DNA of 64,000 nucleotides from Rhizobium bangladeshense (GCF_001662075.1 NZ_LYPL01000005.1:310001-374000), one strand, 5' to 3'; counted from the stretch's first letter, positions 17,724 to 29,154 are shown. The notes: a model not told the origin generated them from the sequence alone. Numbers and translations: made by a program.

Positions 17724-18097
17724 CGCCGAATCGGTCGAAATTCGGCCTTGTAAAAACTTGATCTTTATGTGAAGGAATTTCCGCGCCGCGGGATGAGCGC
17801 TCTTTCGGCAGCCGGAGCTTGCTCCGGTCAAGTAATCCAGGAATAAAATCTTGCGAATACAGGCTTGCTGTCACGGTCCGGCACTAACGATCTATTAACC
17901 ATAATAGTGTCTTACTGGGAAAGTCGGAGTTTGTGCGGTGCACGCCTTCCTTTGACCAAATTTGACGGCAAGAAGGCGGAAGATGAGCTTGGAAGCTTGA
18001 CCAGGGCTTTGGGCGGCGGCCGCCGGACACTTCTTGCGAGATCACTTTGTGCCGCCCGGTCCAGCACCGGGCGTTTGGATTCGGGGATTTTGGATCA
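17724..18097. other. ybgC-tolQ intergenic region (374 nt)
   Basis: No gene is supported here. It contains a short palindrome CCGGAGC-TT-GCTCCGG near 17812-17827, a CtrA-like box with the element TTAACCATAAT at 17884-17905, and presumably the tolQRAB promoter. Confidence 0.6.
17884..17905 (+). promoter_or_regulatory. CtrA-like site and shared TTAACCATAAT element upstream of tolQ
   Basis: CTAA (17884-17887), a 7-nt spacer, and TTAAC (17895-17899) differ by one base from the CtrA consensus TTAA-N7-TTAAC. The overlapping 11-mer TTAACCATAAT (17895-17905) recurs exactly upstream of pal (21841-21851). Control of the division-linked Tol-Pal genes by CtrA is plausible but inferred. Confidence 0.4.
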
Positions 18098-18817
18098 ATG
18101 GAACAAGTAGGATTGGCAGCAGCCACGACGGACGTCAGCCTCTGGTCGCTTTTCATGCAGGCCGGCATCGTCGTCAAGCTCGTCATGCTCGGGCTCATCG
18201 CAGCCTCTGTGTGGACCTGGGCGATCGTCATCGACAAATACCTGGCCTATGGCCGCGCACGGCGCCAGTTCGATAAGTTCGAACAGGTGTTCTGGTCGGG
18301 CCAGTCGCTGGAAGAACTCTATCGCTCCCTGTCGGAGCGCAACAATACCGGCCTGGCGTCGATCTTCGTCGCGGCCATGCGCGAGTGGAAGAAATCCTTC
18401 GAACGCGGCGCCCGCTCGCCGATCGGCCTGCAGATGCGTATCGACCGCGCGATGGACGTGACGCTCGCTCGTGAAACAGAATATCTCGGCGCCCGTCTCG
18501 GATCGCTTGCGACCATCGGTTCTGCCGGTCCGTTCATCGGCCTGTTCGGCACCGTCGTCGGCATCATGACCTCGTTCCAGGCGATCGCCGGTTCGAAGTC
18601 GACCAATCTCGCGGTCGTTGCTCCCGGTATCGCCGAAGCGCTGCTCGCCACCGCGATCGGCCTCGTCGCCGCTATCCCGGCGGTCATCGCCTACAACAAG
18701 TTCTCCGCCGATGCCGGCAAGCTCTCGGCGCGCATGGAAGGTTTCGCGGATGAATTCTCCGCCATACTTTCGCGCCAGATCGACGAGAAGCTGCAGCCGC
18801 GCGCTGCCGCTCAGTAA
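18098..18817 (+). CDS. tolQ: Tol-Pal motor subunit TolQ
   Basis: The 239-residue inner-membrane protein has three membrane segments: about residues 17-37 (GIVVKLVMLGLIAASVWTW), 130-155 (GSAGPFIGLFGTVVGIM) and 170-190 (LLATAIGLVAAIPAVIAYN). The conserved TolQ/ExbB/MotA pattern GLFGTVVGIMTSF is present. TolQ5-TolR2 uses proton flow to energise TolA during outer-membrane constriction. ATG 18098 is chosen over an upstream frame start at 18047 because the family begins near MEQVGL. First gene of tolQRAB. Confidence 0.96.
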   Translation: MEQVGLAAATTDVSLWSLFMQAGIVVKLVMLGLIAASVWTWAIVIDKYLAYGRARRQFDKFEQVFWSGQSLEELYRSLSERNNTGLASIFVAAMREWKKSFERGARSPIGLQMRIDRAMDVTLARETEYLGARLGSLATIGSAGPFIGLFGTVVGIMTSFQAIAGSKSTNLAVVAPGIAEALLATAIGLVAAIPAVIAYNKFSADAGKLSARMEGFADEFSAILSRQIDEKLQPRAAAQ

Positions 18818-18835
18818 CCAACGGAGAATACTGAC

Positions 18836-19291
18836 ATGGGTATGGCTGTTGGAGGCAATGGCGGCGGGGGCGGCGGACGCCGCCGTCGCGGCGGTCGGAA
18901 CAAGGCCGTCATCTCCGAAATCAACGTGACGCCACTCGTCGACGTCATGCTGGTGCTTCTGATCATCTTCATGGTCGCAGCACCGATGATGACCGTCGGC
19001 GTGCCGATCGACCTGCCGGAAACGCAGGCCAAGGCACTGAATTCCGAGACGCAGCCGATCACCATCTCCGTCAAGAACGACGGCGAGGTGTTCCTGCAGG
19101 AAACGCCGATCCCAGCCGCCGAGATCGCCGCCAAGCTCGAGGCGATCGCCACTACGGGGTATAACGAACGCATCTTCGTGCGCGGTGATGCAACGGCGCC
19201 CTACGGCGTCATCGCCGACGTCATGGCGCGCATCCAGGGCGCCGGCTTCAAGAATATCGGCCTGGTGACGCAGCAGAAGAAGGACCAGTAG
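18836..19291 (+). CDS. tolR: Tol-Pal motor subunit TolR
   Basis: The 151-residue protein has a Gly/Arg-rich cytoplasmic head, one membrane helix (TPLVDVMLVLLIIFMVAAPMM, about residues 33-53) carrying the proton-path Asp in PLVDVMLV, and a periplasmic ExbD/TolR domain ending in GFKNIGLVTQQ. The N-terminal run of nine glycines and six arginines is longer than in E. coli. It lies 18 nt after tolQ and 8 nt before tolA. Confidence 0.95.
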   Translation: MGMAVGGNGGGGGGRRRRGGRNKAVISEINVTPLVDVMLVLLIIFMVAAPMMTVGVPIDLPETQAKALNSETQPITISVKNDGEVFLQETPIPAAEIAAKLEAIATTGYNERIFVRGDATAPYGVIADVMARIQGAGFKNIGLVTQQKKDQ

Positions 19292-19299
19292 CGTTCAAG

Positions 19300-20436
19300 A
19301 TGAAGACCAGCGTCGTCACATCTGCTGTTCTGCACTGCCTGGTGTTGACCTGGGCGATGGTATCGCTTGGCGCGCCGGAATCCTTCAAGGTGGAGGATTT
19401 CGAGGCGATGCCGGTCGATCTCGTGCCGGTGGAATCCATCACCCAGATGCAGCAGGGCGACAAGAAGGCTCCGAAGAAGGAGACATCGGCGCCTGTGCCG
19501 ACGACGCGGCCGCCGATCGCGCAACCGGCCGAAAACGCCGGCGATAACAATATCGACCTGAAGACGCCGCCGGTTCCGAACGCCAAGCCCAGCAATACGG
19601 AAGCTGCGGCAGCGAATTCGAGCGATAAGCCGCTGCCGAAGACCGATCCTGTCCCGAACGATGTCAAGGATATCGTCAAGGAGGAAACAGAAGTCGAGCA
19701 GCCGAAAGAAGTTGCTTCCATTCCGCCGCCTAAGCCGGTCGAGGTGACGCCGCCGAAGCCCGAAGAAAAGCCGCCGGAAGAACAGGCCAAGCCTGAGGAG
19801 CCGCCAAAGCCGGATGCAGAGGCGTTGCCGGACAAGGTGCCGACGCCAGTCGTCAAGCCGCAGGTAAAGCCGCCGGAACCGCAGAAGCCAGCCGAAAAAC
19901 CGCCGGAAAAGGCCCAGGAGCAGCCGAAGACCGCTGACAAGCCGACCGAGAAGAAGAAGGCGGACCAGAAGCAGGAAACGGCGAAATCGGCTTCATCGAT
20001 GAAAAGCGATTTCAATGCGGACGAAATTTCAGCCTTGCTGAACAAGACCGATCCTTCCGCCGGCGGCGCCAAGCGCTCGACGCAGGAGGCATCGCTGGGC
20101 GCCAAGAAGAGCAATGGTGGTTCCAAGCTGTCGATGAGCGAGATGGATGCGTTGAAGAGCGCCATCGCCGGGAACTGGACGGTCATCCCCGGCATGGAAG
20201 GCATGGGCGACGTTCGCATCAAGGTCCACATGAATCTCGACCAGGACGGCAATATTGTCGGCGAGCCGGAGGTCGAGGCAGTCGGTGGTGATAACGAGTC
20301 GACGCGCCGGGCACTCGCCGGCGGCGCTTATCGCGCCATCATGAAATCGGCACCTTTCTCCTCCCTTCCAAAAGACAAATACGATGCCTGGAGCGAAGTC
20401 GTCGTCAATTTCGACCCGAGCGATCTGGGAATTTAA
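19300..20436 (+). CDS. tolA: Cell-envelope protein TolA
   Basis: The 378-residue product has one N-terminal membrane helix (SAVLHCLVLTWAMVSLG), a long proline- and lysine/glutamate-rich periplasmic stalk (about 70-235, many PPKP and KPPE units) and a C-terminal TonB-like domain (MEGMGDVRIKVHMNLDQDG...). TolA links the TolQR motor to TolB and Pal across the periplasm. In alphaproteobacteria the stalk is Pro-rich rather than the Ala-rich helix of E. coli, as here. The stop is directly followed by the tolB ATG. Confidence 0.92.
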   Translation: MKTSVVTSAVLHCLVLTWAMVSLGAPESFKVEDFEAMPVDLVPVESITQMQQGDKKAPKKETSAPVPTTRPPIAQPAENAGDNNIDLKTPPVPNAKPSNTEAAAANSSDKPLPKTDPVPNDVKDIVKEETEVEQPKEVASIPPPKPVEVTPPKPEEKPPEEQAKPEEPPKPDAEALPDKVPTPVVKPQVKPPEPQKPAEKPPEKAQEQPKTADKPTEKKKADQKQETAKSASSMKSDFNADEISALLNKTDPSAGGAKRSTQEASLGAKKSNGGSKLSMSEMDALKSAIAGNWTVIPGMEGMGDVRIKVHMNLDQDGNIVGEPEVEAVGGDNESTRRALAGGAYRAIMKSAPFSSLPKDKYDAWSEVVVNFDPSDLGI

Positions 20437-21768
20437 ATGCTGAAAGGCTTTTACTCCATGAACAAGTGTTCCTTTTTCCGCGCGATTGCGGTCGCTGCCG
20501 GTCTCATGACCATTGCTGCGTTCGCGACACCGGCGAATGCGCTGGTCGAGATCAACATCAACAAGGGTAACGTCCAGCCATTGCCGATTGCTGTGACGGA
20601 TTTCCTTCAGGGCAACATGGGCGCGCAGGTCTCGCAGGTGATCGCCGCCGACCTGCAGCGTTCCGGTCTGTTTGCGCCGATCAACAAGACAGCCTTCATC
20701 GAGAAGATTTCTAATCCGGACGCTTCGCCGCGGTTCGAGGACTGGAAGGTCATCAATGCCCAGGCGCTGGTAACTGGTCGTGTCACACAGGAAGCGGACG
20801 GCCGCCTGCGCGCCGAGTTCCGCCTCTGGGATACATTTGCCGGCCAGCAGATGACCGGTCAGCAGTTCTATACCCAGCCGGAGAACTGGCGCCGTGTTGC
20901 CCACATCATCGCCGATGCGATCTACAAGCAGATCACCGGTGAAGAGGGTTATTTCGACACCCGCGTCGTCTTCGTCTCCGAATCCGGCACGAAGCAGCAG
21001 CGCAAGCGGCAGCTGGCGATCATGGACCAAGACGGCTTCAACGTGCGCATGCTGACCGACGGCAGCGATCTCGTGCTGACGCCGCGCTTCTCGCCGAACC
21101 GGCAGGAAGTCACCTACATGTCCTTCGCCAATCAACAGCCGCGCGTCTATCTGCTGCAGCTGGAAACCGGGCAGCGCGAGGTCGTCGGTAATTTCCCCGG
21201 CATGACTTTCTCGCCGCGCTTTTCGCCTGATGGCCAGAAAGTGATCATGAGCCTGCAACAGGAAGGCAATTCCAACATCTATACGATGGACCTGCGCTCG
21301 CGCACGACGACGCGGTTGACCTCGACGGCGGCGATCGACACTTCGCCCTCCTATTCGCCCGATGGTGCGCGCGTCAGCTTCGAGAGCGACCGTGGCGGCA
21401 AGCCGCAGATCTATGTGATGAATGCCGATGGTTCCGGCCAGACCCGCATTTCCTTCGGTGACGGCTCCTATTCGACCCCGGTGTGGTCGCCGCGCGGCGA
21501 TCTCATCGCCTTCACCAAGCAGGCCGGCGGCAAGTTCTCGATTGGCGTGATGAAGCCGGACGGTTCGGGCGAGCGCATCCTGACCACCGGCTTCCACAAT
21601 GAGGGTCCGACCTGGGCGCCGAACGGCCGCGTGCTGATGTTCTTCCGCCAGGCGGCGGGCTCCGGCGGTCCGCAGCTCTATTCGATCGACCTGACCGGCT
21701 ACAACGAACAACTCGTCAAGACGCCGACCTACGGTTCCGACCCGGCCTGGTCGCCGCTTCTGGAGTAG
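20437..21768 (+). CDS. tolB: Periplasmic beta-propeller protein TolB
   Basis: A 443-residue TolB with a Sec signal peptide ending FATPANA, an N-terminal alpha/beta domain ([13 protein letters not shown]) and six WD40-like propeller blades with the repeated FSPDGQ/YSPDGA/WSPRGD/WAPNGR signature. TolB shuttles between Pal and TolA. The start is uncertain: ATG 20437 abuts the tolA stop, while ATG 20458 (MNKCSFFRA) gives a more standard signal peptide. A 150-nt gap then separates it from pal. Confidence 0.95.
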   Translation: MLKGFYSMNKCSFFRAIAVAAGLMTIAAFATPANALVEININKGNVQPLPIAVTDFLQGNMGAQVSQVIAADLQRSGLFAPINKTAFIEKISNPDASPRFEDWKVINAQALVTGRVTQEADGRLRAEFRLWDTFAGQQMTGQQFYTQPENWRRVAHIIADAIYKQITGEEGYFDTRVVFVSESGTKQQRKRQLAIMDQDGFNVRMLTDGSDLVLTPRFSPNRQEVTYMSFANQQPRVYLLQLETGQREVVGNFPGMTFSPRFSPDGQKVIMSLQQEGNSNIYTMDLRSRTTTRLTSTAAIDTSPSYSPDGARVSFESDRGGKPQIYVMNADGSGQTRISFGDGSYSTPVWSPRGDLIAFTKQAGGKFSIGVMKPDGSGERILTTGFHNEGPTWAPNGRVLMFFRQAAGSGGPQLYSIDLTGYNEQLVKTPTYGSDPAWSPLLE

Positions 21769-21840
21769 CAAGCGCGGCAATGCCTTCTTGTCGCCCCAGA
21801 ATCATGGAAACGGGCGACTACGGGACAAATCAGTAAATTG

Positions 21841-21851
21841 TTAACCATAAT
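21841..21851 (+). promoter_or_regulatory. TTAACCATAAT element upstream of pal
   Basis: Exact copy of the 11-mer found upstream of tolQ at 17895-17905, located 68 nt before the pal start. It suggests that pal has its own promoter with the same regulator as tolQRAB. A second TTAAC lies at 21865. Confidence 0.35.
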
Positions 21852-21918
21852 CTTTGAGGGGCGGTTAACCGAGTGCGGTTACTGTCCGGAAACCCTGAAA
21901 TCGCAAGGAGACCCGGCC

Positions 21919-22452
21919 ATGAGCCGAATTCACACCCCGGCAATGAGCCGCATGCAGAATTTCGCCCGAAACCCCGTCATGATCGCGCTTCTGGCCGGTC
22001 TCGCGCTTGCAAGCTGCGCAAAGAAGCCGCCGAACAGCGCTGGTGAGCTCGGCCTCGGCGCCGGCGCGGGTGGTGCCGCAACGCCGGGTTCGGCCCAGGA
22101 CTTCACGGTCAATGTCGGCGACCGCATCTTCTTCGATACCGACTCCTCGTCGATCCGTGCCGATGCCTCGCAGACGCTCGACCGTCAGGCGCAGTGGCTC
22201 GCCCGTTATCCGAACTACCAGATCACTGTCGAAGGTCATGCCGACGAACGCGGCACGCGCGAATACAACCTCGCGCTCGGCGCCCGCCGTGCCGCTGCCG
22301 CCAAGGATTACCTCGCTTCGCGCGGTGTTCCGGCGCAGCGCATGAAGACGATCTCCTACGGCAAGGAACGTCCGGTCGCCGTCTGCGACGATATTTCCTG
22401 CTGGTCGCAGAACCGCCGCGCGGTCACCGTGCTCGGCGGCGCCGGCATGTAA
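21919..22452 (+). CDS. pal: Peptidoglycan-associated lipoprotein Pal
   Basis: The 177-residue lipoprotein has a signal peptide ending in the lipobox LALASC (Cys about residue 33) and an OmpA-like domain with FFDTDSSSIRADA, VEGHADERGTREYNLALGARRA (peptidoglycan-binding Asp and Arg) and KTISYGKERP. It anchors the outer membrane to peptidoglycan and binds TolB. ATG 21919 has AAGGAG 8 nt upstream; the longer frame to 21838 is not needed. A terminator follows, so pal can be a separate transcript. Confidence 0.96.
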   Translation: MSRIHTPAMSRMQNFARNPVMIALLAGLALASCAKKPPNSAGELGLGAGAGGAATPGSAQDFTVNVGDRIFFDTDSSSIRADASQTLDRQAQWLARYPNYQITVEGHADERGTREYNLALGARRAAAAKDYLASRGVPAQRMKTISYGKERPVAVCDDISCWSQNRRAVTVLGGAGM

Positions 22453-22475
22453 TTTGCCGACATAATTCGTTTTCT

Positions 22476-22510
22476 AAAGGCGGTCCCATCAGGGGCCGCC
22501 TTTTCTTTTT
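22476..22510 (+). terminator. Rho-independent terminator of pal
   Basis: GGCGG-T-CCC pairs with GGG-G-CCGCC around an ATCA loop (22479-22500), followed by TTTTCTTTTT. Confidence 0.9.
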
Positions 22511-22611
22511 GACCACACTTTGGCCAGACTCCGTTGCTTTTTGACAGCAATTGGAAAAATCTCCTGTTCGTGCCTCAAGGCGCGAAGAATCACTGGGACA
22601 GGACGATACAT

Positions 22612-23601
22612 ATGAAGAAACTTGTCGTGGCAGGCATGCTGTGCCTCGCGGCTGTGACCGGGAGTGAGCGGGTGGCCTATTCGGCCTCGTTCTTCGGGCT
22701 GCATCTCGGCGGCCGATCCGCGGAGAACCAAGCGGCAGCGCCCGTTGTCAAGGTGCAGAGCGGCGACGCCGAGATTCGCGTGCAGCAGCTCGAAGAGCAG
22801 CTGCGGCAGCTGAACGGCCGGATCGAGGAGATGAGCTTCCAGCTGCTGCAGATGCAGGAGACGATCCGCAAGCAGCAGGAAGATAATGAATTCCGCTTCC
22901 AGCAGCTCGAAAAGACCGGTGCCGGCAGCGGTGGCGCCAAGGCTCCTGTCAAGAAGAGCGAGACTGATGCCGCTCCGGCAGCGTCCGGCGGGGACGATGT
23001 GGCCAGGGTGATCCAAGCACCGCAGGGAGCCGAAACGGCTCCCTCCACCGATGTGCCCGATAATACCGGCCTCGGCCAGCCGCCGAAGCAGCTTGGCTCG
23101 ATCGACTTCGATCAGAACGGCAACCCGATCGGCGGAACCGTCGACGAAAATGCCACCATCGGGTCCGGTCCGATTCCCGATGCCAGTGGCCGCACACCGC
23201 AGCAGACGGCATCGCTCGGCAGTGAGGCGGATCAATACAAGGCGGCGTACGGCCACGTTCTTTCCGGCGATTACGGCACGGCAGAGCAGGAATTCAACCA
23301 GTACATTGCCCGTTACCCGAGCAGCGCGCGGGCGGCCGATGCCAATTTCTGGCTCGGCGAAGCGCTCTATTCGCAGGGTAAATATAACGAGGCTGCCAAG
23401 ACTTTCCTCAACGCGCATCAGAAATACGGCAGCTCGGAAAAGGCGCCGGAAATGCTGCTGAAACTCGGCATGTCGCTTGCTGCCCTCGATAATAAGGAGA
23501 CGGCCTGCGCGACGTTGCGCGAAGTCTCGAAGCGCTATCCGAAGGCGTCACGCGCCGTCATAAGCAAGGTTGCGAGCGAACAGAAACGCCTCGCCTGCTA
23601 A
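22612..23601 (+). CDS. cpoB: Tol-Pal system coordinator CpoB (YbgF)
   Basis: The 329-residue protein has a signal peptide, an N-terminal trimerising coiled coil (about 45-105, EIRVQQLEEQLRQLNGRIEE onward), a low-complexity linker and a C-terminal TPR domain from YKAAYGHVLSGDYGTAE to the end. CpoB couples peptidoglycan synthesis to Tol-driven constriction. ATG 22612 is preferred because it starts a signal peptide; the frame extends to 22534 without domain support. It lies after the pal terminator and 11 nt before tilS, so it probably leads a cpoB-tilS unit. Confidence 0.92.
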   Translation: MKKLVVAGMLCLAAVTGSERVAYSASFFGLHLGGRSAENQAAAPVVKVQSGDAEIRVQQLEEQLRQLNGRIEEMSFQLLQMQETIRKQQEDNEFRFQQLEKTGAGSGGAKAPVKKSETDAAPAASGGDDVARVIQAPQGAETAPSTDVPDNTGLGQPPKQLGSIDFDQNGNPIGGTVDENATIGSGPIPDASGRTPQQTASLGSEADQYKAAYGHVLSGDYGTAEQEFNQYIARYPSSARAADANFWLGEALYSQGKYNEAAKTFLNAHQKYGSSEKAPEMLLKLGMSLAALDNKETACATLREVSKRYPKASRAVISKVASEQKRLAC

Positions 23602-23612
23602 GGTCTTCCGGA

Positions 23613-25115
23613 ATGTCTCCGGAAGCCGCATCGCCTCGACAGGCAATCCTCCAGTTTCTCGAATCGCTTCAAAGTCCTGCGCGCATTCTCGTCGCGATCT
23701 CGGGCGGCAGCGATTCCACCGGCCTGCTTCTCCTTCTCGACGACGCCGTCAAGGCCGCGCCTCATCTCAAGTTTTCACTCTGTGCTGCCACCGTCGATCA
23801 CGGGCTGCGGGCCGGCTCCGCGGACGAAGCGCAACAGGTAGCCGCGCTCTGTGCATCGCTCGGCATTCCCCACATCATCGCAGCCTGGCAGGGCGAAAAG
23901 CCGAAAACCGGCATCATGGCCGCGGCCCGCGAGGCGCGCTACGACCTCTTGGCGGAATCGGCGGAAAGGCTCGGCGCCAATCTCATCGTCACCGGCCATA
24001 CGGTCGATGATCAGCGCGAAACATTGCAGATGCGCGGCAGGCGAACGGAACAGCTTTCATCAGGTATCGCCGATGCGGTGCTCTTCGACCGGCGGTTCTG
24101 GATCTTGCGGCCGCTTCTCTTTTCCAGCCGGGGAGATATCCGCGCTTTGCTCAAAGATCAGGGTGTTTCGTGGATCGACGACCCCAGCAATGAGGATGTG
24201 AATTACGAGCGCGTGCGGGTGCGCCGGCAGTTATCTGCGGATCCTGTGATGGAGACGGATATTCGCGCGGCCTGGGAAACACGGCTGGCGTTGTCTGTGC
24301 GCGCCGCCGAATGGCTGGATCGCCATTTCAGACTTCATGGCGGCCTGCTTGGGCATGTGGCGCCGGATGGGTTGCGGCAGGATCGCGCCGTTCTGGACTA
24401 TGCGCTCGGCCGCCTGACGGCCGTCTTCGGCGGACAGCCATTCGTGCCGGGGAGGGTGCAGATGGAGCGCCTTCTCTCATTTGTCACTGGCGGGGAACCG
24501 GGGCGGATGACTGTCGGTCGAGTGGTGTTCGATTGCAGGCGTGATGGGCTTTATCTCTCGCGGGAGAACCGGGGGATCGTACCGATGATTTTGCAGCCGG
24601 GAGAGGCGGGGGTGTGGGATGGACGGTTTTATGCGAGCAACGGGTTGGTCGCTCCGATCAAAGTCGAAGCGGCTGCTACACGCTCCCCCTCATTCCTGTG
24701 GCCTCAGGGCTTTGCCCGAGTGATGTCACAGGAAGCCAATGCGCCCAAGTCCTTGGGCGCGGAAGACTTTCTTCCGCTGTATACGGAGTCATTCACCGCG
24801 CGGACGCGCGGTGGCTGGATTCCTGTGACATCACTCGGGCAAAGCCCTGAGGCCACAGGAATGAGGGAGAATATGAGGCACCTGCCCAAGTCCGCATGGA
24901 AACGCGCCGTCGCATCGGCGCCCGTGCTATCGTCACATGAGCCCCCCTTACCTCCGGAATCTGTCGCAGCAATTCATCTGGTGCCCTATTTCGCACCCTT
25001 CGACCGCTTTTTGACACGATTTGATTTCATCTTTGCCGACAGGCTTTCGGCGGTTTTCGCGATGGCGCCCTATGCGGGACTGCCTTTTAGAAGTATTGAC
25101 GGAAAAACCATCTGA
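23613..25115 (+). CDS. tilS: tRNA(Ile)-lysidine synthase TilS with an in-frame palindromic insertion
   Basis: The 500-residue enzyme has the N-type ATP pyrophosphatase P-loop SGGSDS at residues 30-35, CAATVDHGLRAGS, GIMAAAREARYDLL and VTGHTVDDQRET. It makes lysidine at C34 of the CAU-anticodon tRNA-Ile2, an essential step for reading AUA. About residues 359-419 do not look like TilS: they are encoded by a 181-bp palindromic element (24687-24867) that keeps the frame open, so the ancestral protein would be near 440 residues. The insertion lies in the variable C-terminal region, away from the catalytic core, so the enzyme may still function. It is 11 nt after cpoB and 96 nt before ftsH. Confidence 0.93.
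   Translation: MSPEAASPRQAILQFLESLQSPARILVAISGGSDSTGLLLLLDDAVKAAPHLKFSLCAATVDHGLRAGSADEAQQVAALCASLGIPHIIAAWQGEKPKTGIMAAAREARYDLLAESAERLGANLIVTGHTVDDQRETLQMRGRRTEQLSSGIADAVLFDRRFWILRPLLFSSRGDIRALLKDQGVSWIDDPSNEDVNYERVRVRRQLSADPVMETDIRAAWETRLALSVRAAEWLDRHFRLHGGLLGHVAPDGLRQDRAVLDYALGRLTAVFGGQPFVPGRVQMERLLSFVTGGEPGRMTVGRVVFDCRRDGLYLSRENRGIVPMILQPGEAGVWDGRFYASNGLVAPIKVEAAATRSPSFLWPQGFARVMSQEANAPKSLGAEDFLPLYTESFTARTRGGWIPVTSLGQSPEATGMRENMRHLPKSAWKRAVASAPVLSSHEPPLPPESVAAIHLVPYFAPFDRFLTRFDFIFADRLSAVFAMAPYAGLPFRSIDGKTI
24687..24867. repeat. Palindromic mosaic element inserted in frame in tilS
   Basis: I paired the arms base by base: 24687-24734 and 24820-24867 form a perfect 48-bp inverted repeat around an 85-nt centre. 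The centre itself holds three hairpins: GCGCCCAAG/CTTGGGCGC (24741-24760), GGAAG/CTTCC (24761-24775) and ACCGCGCG/CGCGCGGT (24795-24812). All of it is read through by tilS without a stop. It shares its mosaic-of-palindromes design with rhizobial intergenic elements but not their sequence in this window. Confidence 0.93.
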
Positions 25116-25211
25116 CCTGGGGGATTGCCTTGGCAACAGCACGGCGCAACCCTATGTTAGAATGAATAAGACGGTCGCCATGAGGCGGCTGTTCCAGTGC
25201 TGGGGAGTTCA

Positions 25212-27143
<1,932 letters not shown>

Positions 27144-27164
27144 GCCGCCAGCGCCATCTTGAAC

Positions 27165-27201
27165 AAGGCCGGATTTCCCAAGCGGGAGATCCGGCCTTTT
27201 C
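27165..27201 (+). terminator. Rho-independent terminator of ftsH
   Basis: AAGGCCGGAT (27165-27174) pairs with ATCCGGCCTT (27189-27198), and TTCT follows. Confidence 0.9.
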
Positions 27202-27385
27202 TATTGGTAACGGGATATAATCATTTTTCTTGCTAATTTACGTGCCGATCGCCGCATTTTGTGGCATTCCGCTGAATTGAGGCAAGCATGAATCACGCTC
27301 CTGGATCGACGACATTCCATTGAAGCCGGATTCGCTTGGAACGGTGCGCTGCCTTGAATGGCGCGCGGAAAGTGCAGGAGTGTAG

Positions 27386-28738
27386 ATGAAAAGACGCTAT
27401 TTCGGGACCGACGGCATTCGCGGCCAATCCAATGTCTTCCCGATGACACCGGATCTCGCCATGCGGGTCGGCATCGCCGCCGGCACGATCTTCCGCCGCG
27501 GCAACCATCGCCATCGCGTCGTCATCGGCAAGGACACGCGCCTTTCCGGCTATATGCTCGAAAACGCCATGGTCGCAGGCTTCACCGCCGCCGGCCTCGA
27601 TGCCTTCATTCTCGGCCCGATCCCGACGCCTGCCGTCGCCATGCTGACCCGTTCGCTGCGCTGCGATATCGGCGTGATGATCTCAGCTTCGCACAATCCT
27701 TACGAGGATAACGGCATCAAGCTGTTTGGCCCCGACGGCTATAAGCTGTCCGACGACATCGAGGCCGAGATCGAGGATTTGCTCGAAAAGGATCTGAGCA
27801 CCCAGCTCGCCAAGTCCGATGACATCGGCCGCGCCAAGCGCGTCGACGGCGTACATGACCGCTATATCGAACACGCCAAGCGCACGCTGCCGCGCGACGT
27901 GACCCTGCAGGGCCTGCGGATCGCCATCGACTGCGCCAACGGCGCCGCCTATAAGGTGGCGCCTGCCGTGCTCTGGGAGCTCGGCGCCGACGTCGTCACC
28001 ATCGGCAACGAGCCGAACGGCACCAATATCAATCTCAATTGCGGCTCCACCAGCCCGGTCGCGCTGCAGAAGAAGGTCGACGAGGTGCGTGCTGATATCG
28101 GCATCGCGCTCGATGGCGATGCCGATCGCGTCATTATCATCGATGAGAATGGTTCGATCGTCGACGGCGATCAGCTGATGGCCGTCATTGCCGAGAGCTG
28201 GGCCGAGAGCCAGCAACTGCGTGGCAATGGCATCGTCGCCACTGTCATGTCCAACCTCGGCCTCGAGCGTTTTCTCGACGAGCGCGGCATGGCGCTCGCC
28301 CGCACCAAGGTCGGCGACCGTTATGTTGTCGAGCATATGCGCCAGCACAATTACAATGTCGGCGGCGAGCAGTCGGGCCATATCGTGCTGTCGGATTACG
28401 GCACGACGGGCGACGGCCTGGTTGCCGCTCTGCAGATCCTTGCCGCCGTCAAACGCACCGGCAGGACCGTCAGCGAGGTCTGCCGCCGCTTCGAGCCGGT
28501 GCCGCAGCTGCTGCGCAATGTCCGCATCAGCGGCGGCAAGCCGCTGGAGGATATTCAGGTGCAGAAGGCGATCGCCGATGCCGAAGCCGAGCTTGCTAAG
28601 ACCGGCCGGCTGGTCATCCGCCCCTCCGGCACCGAGCCGCTGATCCGCGTCATGGCCGAGGGCGACGATCGCGCCCAGATCGAGCGCATCGTCAACGAGT
28701 TGATCGGCACGATTTCAAACGTCCGTACCGCTGCCTGA
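27386..28738 (+). CDS. glmM: Phosphoglucosamine mutase
   Basis: The 450-residue enzyme has the alpha-phosphohexomutase domains in order: FGTDGIRG at the N-terminus, the phosphoserine loop MISASHNP (catalytic Ser about residue 102), the metal loop LDGDADR, the sugar-binding GGEQSGH and the phosphate-binding [12 protein letters not shown]. It converts glucosamine-6-phosphate to glucosamine-1-phosphate for UDP-GlcNAc, peptidoglycan and lipid A. GGAG precedes the ATG. It is transcribed separately from ftsH, behind a terminator. Confidence 0.97.
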   Translation: MKRRYFGTDGIRGQSNVFPMTPDLAMRVGIAAGTIFRRGNHRHRVVIGKDTRLSGYMLENAMVAGFTAAGLDAFILGPIPTPAVAMLTRSLRCDIGVMISASHNPYEDNGIKLFGPDGYKLSDDIEAEIEDLLEKDLSTQLAKSDDIGRAKRVDGVHDRYIEHAKRTLPRDVTLQGLRIAIDCANGAAYKVAPAVLWELGADVVTIGNEPNGTNINLNCGSTSPVALQKKVDEVRADIGIALDGDADRVIIIDENGSIVDGDQLMAVIAESWAESQQLRGNGIVATVMSNLGLERFLDERGMALARTKVGDRYVVEHMRQHNYNVGGEQSGHIVLSDYGTTGDGLVAALQILAAVKRTGRTVSEVCRRFEPVPQLLRNVRISGGKPLEDIQVQKAIADAEAELAKTGRLVIRPSGTEPLIRVMAEGDDRAQIERIVNELIGTISNVRTAA

Positions 28739-28830
28739 TTTTTTGATGGCAGATCGGGTTCGGCGGCAAGCTTGGCGACATGGTTGGGCGTTTGGGCTGA
28801 TGCTCAGAGAATGAGCGAGGCCCTCTCTTC

Positions 28831-28864
28831 GCCCTCATCCTGAGGTGCCCCTCAGGACGAGGGC
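28831..28864. repeat. Palindrome of the CTCATCCTGAGG type downstream of glmM
   Basis: CCCTCATCCTGAGG (28832-28845) and CCTCAGGACGAGGG (28850-28863) form a hairpin with one mismatch. Sequences of this wording are common intergenic repeats in Rhizobiales. There is no T-run, so terminator activity is uncertain. Confidence 0.6.
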
Positions 28865-28984
28865 TAATGGCATGCCGTGCGGCTGATGGGCTGGTCGGCG
28901 TGCTTTGCTTGTGAAGCTTCGTTCGACGCTACGCTCTACGGCAGAAAATCTAGCGCAAGTACCAGCCCATCCACCCTTCACGCT

Positions 28985-29154
28985 GGCGGCGAGTTTGGCG
29001 AGAATGCCAACCACACTCTCCGTTATCCCAGGCCTTGAGCCTGGGATCCATGCGGCGGCTGCTGATGGATGCGGCGTGGATGCTCGGCTCAAGGCCGAGC
29101 ATGACGGAGGGCGGGGTAGGCAGGAGAGACCATTCATAGCGCAGACGCCGTGTC
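28985..29154. repeat. Dispersed palindromic repeat, about 170 bp, second copy
   Basis: Homologous to 15662-15835 over its whole length, starting CGGCGGCGAGTTTGGCGAGA and ending near CAGACGCCGTGTCA. The core hairpins (ATCCCAGG/CCTGGGAT and ATGCTCGG/CCGAGCAT) are intact, and most positions between the copies are identical. Confidence 0.85.

Noticed and set aside
20029-21780. 583-codon minus-strand frame over tolA-tolB
   Set aside because: Same effect: antisense shadow of tolB with no domain character.
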